Of a DNA stretch of 64,000 bases, positions 59,303 to 64,000 are shown in pieces. Source of the DNA: Mycobacterium sp. HUMS_12744610 (lineage in GTDB: Bacteria > Actinomycetota > Actinomycetes > Mycobacteriales > Mycobacteriaceae); NCBI RefSeq assembly GCF_041206865.1, contig NZ_JBGEDP010000001.1, forward strand, positions 62,001 through 126,000, in the 5' to 3' direction. The notes under the pieces were generated by a model. It saw nothing but the letters and a program-made list of their open reading frames with translations, was not told the origin of the DNA and did not search any database. Position 1 is the stretch's first letter. Every line of letters starts with the position of its first letter. The position numbers were made by a program, and so were the translations under genes.

Positions 59303-60313
59303 ATGGATCCGGTAGTCGCGCTGCGACAGATCGCCTACTACAAGGACCGGGCGCGGGAAGACTCCCGGCGTGTCATGGCGTACCGCAACGCGGCCGACGT
59401 CGTCGAGGGCCTGGACGGCGCGGCCCGCGAGCGGCACGGCCGGGCCGACAGCTGGCAGTCGCTGCCGGGCATCGGGCCCAAGACCGCCAAGGTCATCGCG
59501 CAGGCGTGGTCGGGTCGCGAGCCCGACGCCCTGGTCGAACTGCGTTCCACGGCAAACGATCTCGGGGGCGGAAAGATCAGGACGGCCCTGCGCGGTGATC
59601 TGCACCTGCATTCGAACTGGTCGGACGGGTCGGCGTCGATCGACGAGATGATGGCCACCGCGGCGGCGCTGGGCCACGAATACTGCGCGCTGACCGATCA
59701 TTCGCCGCGGCTGAAGATCGCCAACGGCCTGTCCCCGGACCGGTTGCGCGAGCAGCTCGACGCGATCGACGGGCTGCGCGAGAAGTTCGCGCCGATGCGC
59801 ATCCTCACCGGGATCGAGGTGGACATCCTCGAGGACGGTGGCCTGGACCAGGAACCCGAGCTGCTGGAGCGCCTCGACGTGGTCGTGGCCAGCGTGCACT
59901 CCAAGCTGTCGATGGATGCGGCGGCCATGACCCGCCGCATGATCCGAGCCGTCTCCAATCCCCACGCCGACGTGCTGGGCCACTGCACCGGCCGACTGGT
60001 CTCCGGCAACCGCGGCATCCGACCCGAGTCGAAGTTCGACGCCGAGGCGGTGTTCAGCGCCTGCCGCGAGCACGGCACCGCGGTGGAGATCAACTCCCGG
60101 CCCGAGCGGCGCGACCCGCCGACCCGGTTGCTGAACCTGGCGCTCGAGATCGGCTGCATCTTCAGCATCGACACCGACGCGCACGCGCCCGGTCAGCTGG
60201 ACTTCCTCGGCTACGGCGCCCAGCGCGCGCTGGACGCCGGCGTGCCCGTCGACCGGATCGTCAACACCTGGTCCGCGAACGAGCTGCTGGAGTGGGCGGG
60301 CTCAGTCGGGTAG
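59303..60313 (+). CDS. PHP-domain phosphoesterase with helix-hairpin-helix (Rv3856c-like)
   Basis: A 336-residue protein. The N-terminal PolX-like helix-hairpin-helix (WQSLPGIGPKTAKVIAQAW) is followed by a PHP domain with the metal-binding motif GDLHLHSNWSDGSASI, then LTDHSPRLKIANGL, GIEVDILEDG, VVVASVHSKL, VLGHCTGR and FSIDTDAHAPGQL. This is the layout of bacterial PolX C-terminal halves without the polymerase domain, and suggests a DNA- or phosphate-ester hydrolase. The ATG at 59303 follows a GGAGG. It ends convergently over the dinB-like pseudogene by about 12 bp. Confidence 0.88.
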   Translation: MDPVVALRQIAYYKDRAREDSRRVMAYRNAADVVEGLDGAARERHGRADSWQSLPGIGPKTAKVIAQAWSGREPDALVELRSTANDLGGGKIRTALRGDLHLHSNWSDGSASIDEMMATAAALGHEYCALTDHSPRLKIANGLSPDRLREQLDAIDGLREKFAPMRILTGIEVDILEDGGLDQEPELLERLDVVVASVHSKLSMDAAAMTRRMIRAVSNPHADVLGHCTGRLVSGNRGIRPESKFDAEAVFSACREHGTAVEINSRPERRDPPTRLLNLALEIGCIFSIDTDAHAPGQLDFLGYGAQRALDAGVPVDRIVNTWSANELLEWAGSVG

Positions 60314-60906
60314 GTGCGGCGTCTCCACGCCGGTCTCGCGGCCGAGCAACACCGACGGGGTGAGTGCGGATCTGCCGTAGCGGCGGCGCACCGTGTCGAT
60401 CGCCTCGTCGACGGTGAGCCGGTCCCGGTGAACGGCAGCATCAGCTGCTGGGCGCCGCCGCCGTCGATGCCCGACACCGCGAAGCCGATCGGGGTCAATC
60501 CGCGCTCGGCGGCCAGGACGGGTTGCGTCGCCGACGTGGGCGATGCCAACGTTCGCGAGCGGGTGGCCCGCCCGATGCCGTCGAACCGCAGCCGCAGCAC
60601 CACGGTGCGGCCAGCTGCGCGCAGCCGGGCGGTGATCCGGTCGACCAGGTTGACCACCACCGCGTCGAGGCGGACAGGCGACATCGCGGAGTCGGCCCGG
60701 CCCAACGCCCGCTGCGCACCCGCGGACTGGCGGCGCAAACCGGGGGCCACCTCACGTTCGTCGACGTTGCGCGACAGGGCATACAGCCGGCGGCCCATTG
60801 CGGCACCCACCAGCGAGGCCAGCGCGGACTCGCCGAGCTCGGCGATGTCGACCGGCGTCCCCGAAACCCGGCGCAACCCGGCGTCGTCGAGAAACGCCTC
60901 GTCCAC

Positions 60907-61834
60907 CTAGGGCGTGTCTCCCAATTGGTTGTTTCCGACGCGGGAATGGATTACGGCGCAGGCCAATAGGACACCGCCGAGGTAGGTCAGGGCGTATTTG
61001 TCGTAGCGGGTCGCGATACCGCGCCATTGCTTGAGCCGGTTGTAGCCTCGTTCGACGGTGTTGCGCAGACCGTAGAGCTCGGCGTCGAACGCCGGTGGGC
61101 GACCCCCGGCCGATCCCTTGGCCTTGCGCCGGGCGATCTGGTCTTTGCGTTCGGGAATCGTGTGCTTGATTCTTCGGGAACGTAATTCGGTGCGCGTGCT
61201 CGGGTGTGAATACGCCTTGTCGGCGAGCAATCGGAAGTCGCCACCGGTCACACCGTGCTCAGCGCAGGCGTGGTCGTAGTCGTCGAGCAAAGGCAGCAAC
61301 TGCGGATTGTCGCCGGCCTGGCCAGCGGTCAACCGGACCGCGACAACAGCTTCGCGCTGATCGGTCAGGGTGTGGATCTTGGTGGTCAGCCCGCCTCGCG
61401 AACGCCCAATTGCATGGTCGTCGGGTTCATCGGCGGATTTCTTGTAATTCGACAGGGCCCCCTTTTGCCAGCGTGTCCGACCGGGCACCCGCCGAATGTT
61501 GATGCGCCCGTACGTTCGTCGAATCCACCGACAACAGCTTCTCGATATCGCCGGCCATCTCGGCGTCGAACCCGAAGGCGTGCGCCACCTGAGCAAACAT
61601 CACGTCATAGGTGCCATCCAGCGACCATCGGTGATGACGCTTCCACACCGTTTTCCATGGCCCGAAATCAGCGGGCAGGTCCCGCCACGGGCATCCCGTG
61701 CGAAACCGCCAGGCAATCCCCTCCAAAATCAACCGGTGATCACCAAACCTCCGGCCCCGCTTGCCCTCATGCGAAGGCATCAACGGCTCAACCACCGCCC
61801 AGAACTCGTCAGAAATCACACCAATCCGCGTCAC
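60907..61834 (-). CDS. IS5-family (IS427-group) transposase, two frames with programmed frameshift
   Basis: The first frame starts at GTG 61834 ([20 protein letters not shown]) and contains [20 protein letters not shown] and the first catalytic Asp ([17 protein letters not shown]). The second frame carries [40 protein letters not shown] and Glu in [15 protein letters not shown]. The frames meet at an AAAAGGGGG run (minus strand, 61466-61458), the slippery site used by this group. The stop is formed with the flanking target bases. Confidence 0.88.
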
Positions 61835-61881
61835 CAGCCAATCCTGGCTGGTCAACAGTCGAAAAATTGGGAGACACGCCC
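60910..61881 (-). mobile_element. IS5-family insertion sequence in dinB-like pseudogene
   Basis: A 972-bp element with inverted ends GGGCGTGTCTCCCAATT (60910 onward) and the complement ending at 61881, flanked by TA on both sides (60908-60909 and 61882-61883). The boundaries are clean, so it is a simple insertion. Confidence 0.9.
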
Positions 61882-62103
61882 TAGACCGGCTCGACGAGCG
61901 GGGTGCAGTCCCGGAACATCTCGAACACGGGCTCGCTGGCGCGGGCGTAGGCGCTCGTGTGCGGCGGCCCCCGATGCTCACCGGGCGCCCGCGCAGCCCC
62001 GGGTCGTCGCGTTGTTCGACCGACGCGTAGAACGAATCCAATTCCGCGTGCAGGACGGATGCCTCACACCGCACGAACATGTGTTCGCACGCGGCGGCGA
62101 CAA

Positions 62104-62745
62104 CTATTCCGGTTCGCCGTAGATGCTGCTTACCCAGATGTGGGTCAGGGTGTCGACGACCCGGGCCTCGTCGACGGCCGGCACCTCGGCCGACAGCGCG
62201 GCCATCATGGTGCGCTCGTTCATCTGGTTCAGCGACGTGGCCAGGTCTGCGGCCGGGATGGTCTCCGGCGCGGCGCCGCGGGTCCGCTCGGCGGTGATCA
62301 TGGCCGCCGTCTGGTCGATCCACTTCTGCATGAAGCCCAACCACACCGCCCGCAGCTCCGAGCTGGTCGCCAGCGCCTCGGTGGCGGCCCGGGCCAGCGC
62401 ACGGTGCGAGCTGAACGCGGTGAAGAACGCGTCGATGCCGTTGCGCCACACCCGCTTCGGGTCCTTGGGCAGCCGCTGCACCGCGCCGTCGAATTCGGCG
62501 TCGGCACGCGCGATCACCGGCTCGAGCAGCGAGAGCACCACCGCTTCCTTGGACTTGAAATAGAAGTAGAACGTGGGCCGCGACAGGCCCGCCCCCCTGG
62601 CCAGGTCGTCGACCGAGATGTCGGCGAACGGACGCTCCTCGAGGAGTCGCTCGGCGGTCGCCAGGATCGCCTGCTCCCGGTCGTCGCCGGAGGGGCGCGC
62701 TGCGCGGCGGCCGCGCAGGGCGCGCGTCTGGCGTGTGGTGGTCAC
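62104..62745 (-). CDS. ethR: TetR-family repressor EthR
   Basis: A 213-residue repressor closely matching EthR. The DNA-binding domain reads [20 protein letters not shown] and [20 protein letters not shown], and the end is [13 protein letters not shown]. EthR controls the ethionamide-activating monooxygenase ethA, and the two genes are divergent here as in Rv3855-Rv3854c. GTG 62745 is chosen by comparison; an open frame runs further into ethA but has no conserved sequence. Confidence 0.93.
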   Translation of the reverse strand: MTTTRQTRALRGRRAARPSGDDREQAILATAERLLEERPFADISVDDLARGAGLSRPTFYFYFKSKEAVVLSLLEPVIARADAEFDGAVQRLPKDPKRVWRNGIDAFFTAFSSHRALARAATEALATSSELRAVWLGFMQKWIDQTAAMITAERTRGAAPETIPAADLATSLNQMNERTMMAALSAEVPAVDEARVVDTLTHIWVSSIYGEPE

Positions 62746-62760
62746 GGCAGCGACTTTACA

Positions 62761-62803
62761 CGGTGTCGATAGTTTCGACATGTCGTTGACGCAATCGACA
62801 CCG
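62761..62803. promoter_or_regulatory. EthR operator between ethR and ethA
   Basis: The 76-bp divergent gap contains a perfect 10-bp inverted repeat CGGTGTCGAT (62761-62770) and ATCGACACCG (62794-62803), with a palindrome CGACATGTCG (62776-62785) between. Related TCGA-type repeats form the multi-dimer EthR operator in M. tuberculosis. Repression of both genes from this site follows from that precedent. Confidence 0.72.
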
Positions 62804-62821
62804 TGTTGATAACGTAGCGGC

Positions 62822-64000
62822 ATGACTGAGCACCTTGACGTCGTCATCGTCGGCGCCGGCATCTCCGGCGTGAGCGCGGCCTGGCACCTGCAGGACCGCT
62901 GCCCTACCAAGAGCTACGCCATCCTGGAGAAGCGGGAAGCAATGGGCGGCACCTGGGACCTGTTCCGCTACCCGGGAATTCGTTCAGACTCCGACATGCA
63001 CACGCTGGGCTTCCGATTCCGCCCGTGGACCGAACGACAGGCCATCGCCGACGGCAAGCCGATCCTCGACTACGTCAAGGGCACCGCGGCCATGTACGGC
63101 ATCGACAAGCACATCCGGCTCAACCACAAGGTGCTCGGTGCCGACTGGTCCCACGCGGAGAACCGCTGGACGCTGCAGATCGACGACAACGGCACGCCGG
63201 GCACGATCACCTGCACCTTTCTGTTCCTGTGCAGCGGCTACTACAACTACGAGCAGGGCTACGCCCCGGAGTTCCGGGGCGCGCAAGACTTCACCGGCCC
63301 GATCATCCACCCGCAGCACTGGCCCGAGGACCTCGACTACGCCGGCAAGAACGTCGTCGTGATCGGCAGCGGCGCCACGGCGGTGACCCTGATTCCCGCG
63401 CTGGCGGAGTCAGGCGCCGGACACGTCACGATGCTGCAGCGCTCACCGACCTACATCGTCTCCCAACCCAAGCGCGACAAGATGGCCGAGCGGCTCAACC
63501 GCCTGCTGCCGGACACCCTGGCCTACACCGCCATCCGCTGGAAGAACGTGCTGCGCCAGGCGGCGCTCTACGGCGCCTGCCGGAAGTGGCCGCGGCGCAT
63601 GCGCAAGATCCTGCTCGGCTTTGTCGAACGCCAGCTGCCCGAGGGCTATGACGTGGCGAAGCACTTCGGCCCGCAGTACAACCCGTGGGACCAGCGGTTG
63701 TGCCTGGTGCCCAGCGGCGACCTGTTCCGCGCCATCCGGAAGGGCCGGGCCGAGGTGGTCACCGACACCATCGACCGGTTCACCCCGACCGGCATCCGGC
63801 TCAACTCCGGCCAGGAGCTGCCCGCCGACATCATCATCACCGCAACCGGTTTGAACCTGCAGCTGTTCGGCGGCGCGACTGTCACCGTCGACGGGGAGCC
63901 GGTGGACCTGACCACGACGATGGCCTACAAGGGCATGATGCTGTCCGGACTGCCGAACATGGTCTACACCGTCGGCTACACCAACGCGTCGTGGACGCTG
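62822..64000 (+). CDS. ethA: Baeyer-Villiger monooxygenase EthA (3' end outside window)
   Basis: The first 393 codons of a flavin monooxygenase that oxidises ketones and activates the prodrug ethionamide. The FAD motif is VVIVGAGISGVSAAWHLQD, the NADPH motif VVVIGSGATAVTLIPALAE, and the Baeyer-Villiger fingerprint FTGPIIHPQHWP. EAMGGTWDLFRYPGIRSDSD and YNPWDQRLCLVPSGDLF match EthA. ATG 62822 follows the operator region. No lesion is visible in the part seen; about 95 residues are expected beyond the window. Confidence 0.94.
   Translation, partial: MTEHLDVVIVGAGISGVSAAWHLQDRCPTKSYAILEKREAMGGTWDLFRYPGIRSDSDMHTLGFRFRPWTERQAIADGKPILDYVKGTAAMYGIDKHIRLNHKVLGADWSHAENRWTLQIDDNGTPGTITCTFLFLCSGYYNYEQGYAPEFRGAQDFTGPIIHPQHWPEDLDYAGKNVVVIGSGATAVTLIPALAESGAGHVTMLQRSPTYIVSQPKRDKMAERLNRLLPDTLAYTAIRWKNVLRQAALYGACRKWPRRMRKILLGFVERQLPEGYDVAKHFGPQYNPWDQRLCLVPSGDLFRAIRKGRAEVVTDTIDRFTPTGIRLNSGQELPADIIITATGLNLQLFGGATVTVDGEPVDLTTTMAYKGMMLSGLPNMVYTVGYTNASWTL

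Larger units (their letters stand above)
60302..62080 (-). pseudogene. Y-family DNA polymerase IV (dinB-like), degraded and split by an IS
   Basis: The N terminus is at 62080 ([20 protein letters not shown], with Glu in place of the usual first catalytic Asp). It breaks frame after RGRPVSIGG, and about 50 codons are missing before [18 protein letters not shown]. An IS5-type element interrupts at 61881-60910. Beyond it the gene continues VDEAFLDDAGLRRVSGTPVD, has another internal deletion (joining to ELGESALASLVGAAMGRRLY), and a last frameshift near 60425 before DEAIDTVRRRYGRSALTPSV and the stop at 60304-60302. It has been inactive for some time. Confidence 0.82.

Overview
The window is high-GC actinobacterial DNA from a slow-growing mycobacterium. 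Gene order on the left arm (ino1, padR, Rv0049-like, ponA1, Rv0051-like, rpsF-ssb-rpsR-rplI, dnaB) follows M. tuberculosis Rv0046c-Rv0058. The right arm (PE36-like to eccA2, then ESX-1 remnants, Rv3863-like, Rv3860-like, gltB, gltD, Rv3856c-like, ethR, ethA) follows Rv3893c-Rv3854c read backwards. A near-complete ESX-2 block, a collapsed ESX-1 locus and an intein in dnaB fit the M. avium complex or a close relative. That assignment is inference from gene content, not from a search.

Layout. 1-12.0 kb: F420-type and sulfotransferase genes, inositol phosphate synthase, cell-wall synthase ponA1, and the small ribosomal/ssb operon. 12.4-15.0 kb: replicative helicase dnaB with an in-frame 425-residue intein. 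15.03-29.97 kb: a Tn7-like transposon inserted 9 bp past the dnaB stop codon. It is bounded by 27-bp terminal inverted repeats (26/27 identical) and a perfect 5-bp target duplication (GCGCC). It keeps tniQ, tnsA and a truncated tnsB next to dnaB. No tnsC is visible, and the cargo is a pile of tyrosine recombinases, a phosphotransferase gene and broken or nested IS elements (IS256, IS3, IS1380 types). 30-42 kb: DUF4254 gene, then the ESX-2 type VII secretion operon (PE, PPE, esxD, esxC, espG2, MinD-like ATPase, eccD2, mycP2, frameshifted eccE2, eccA2); eccB2 and eccC2 are not here. 42.1-51.1 kb: ESX-1 graveyard: a mycP1 head fused out of frame to an espK tail, a tetR gene, espJ, an EspE/EspA-like gene broken by an IS630 that itself carries an IS1380, an EspF/EspC-like gene, and the Rv3863 and Rv3860 homologues. 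51.5-64 kb: glutamate synthase gltBD, F420 oxidoreductase, PHP-domain protein, a dinB-like pseudogene split by an IS5-type element, and the ethR-ethA divergent pair (ethA runs off the end).

How it fits together. Two selfish elements have used dnaB: an intein inside the coding sequence and a Tn7-like transposon placed immediately after the gene, in the orientation Tn7 uses at glmS (transposition genes proximal to the target gene). This points to a TnsD-like TniQ that recognises the dnaB 3' end. The joining of the dnaB arm to the ESX-2 arm in inverted order relative to M. tuberculosis is what an origin-centred chromosomal inversion would give. Two near-identical IS1380 copies in direct orientation, 18.4 kb apart, flank the whole ESX-2 block.
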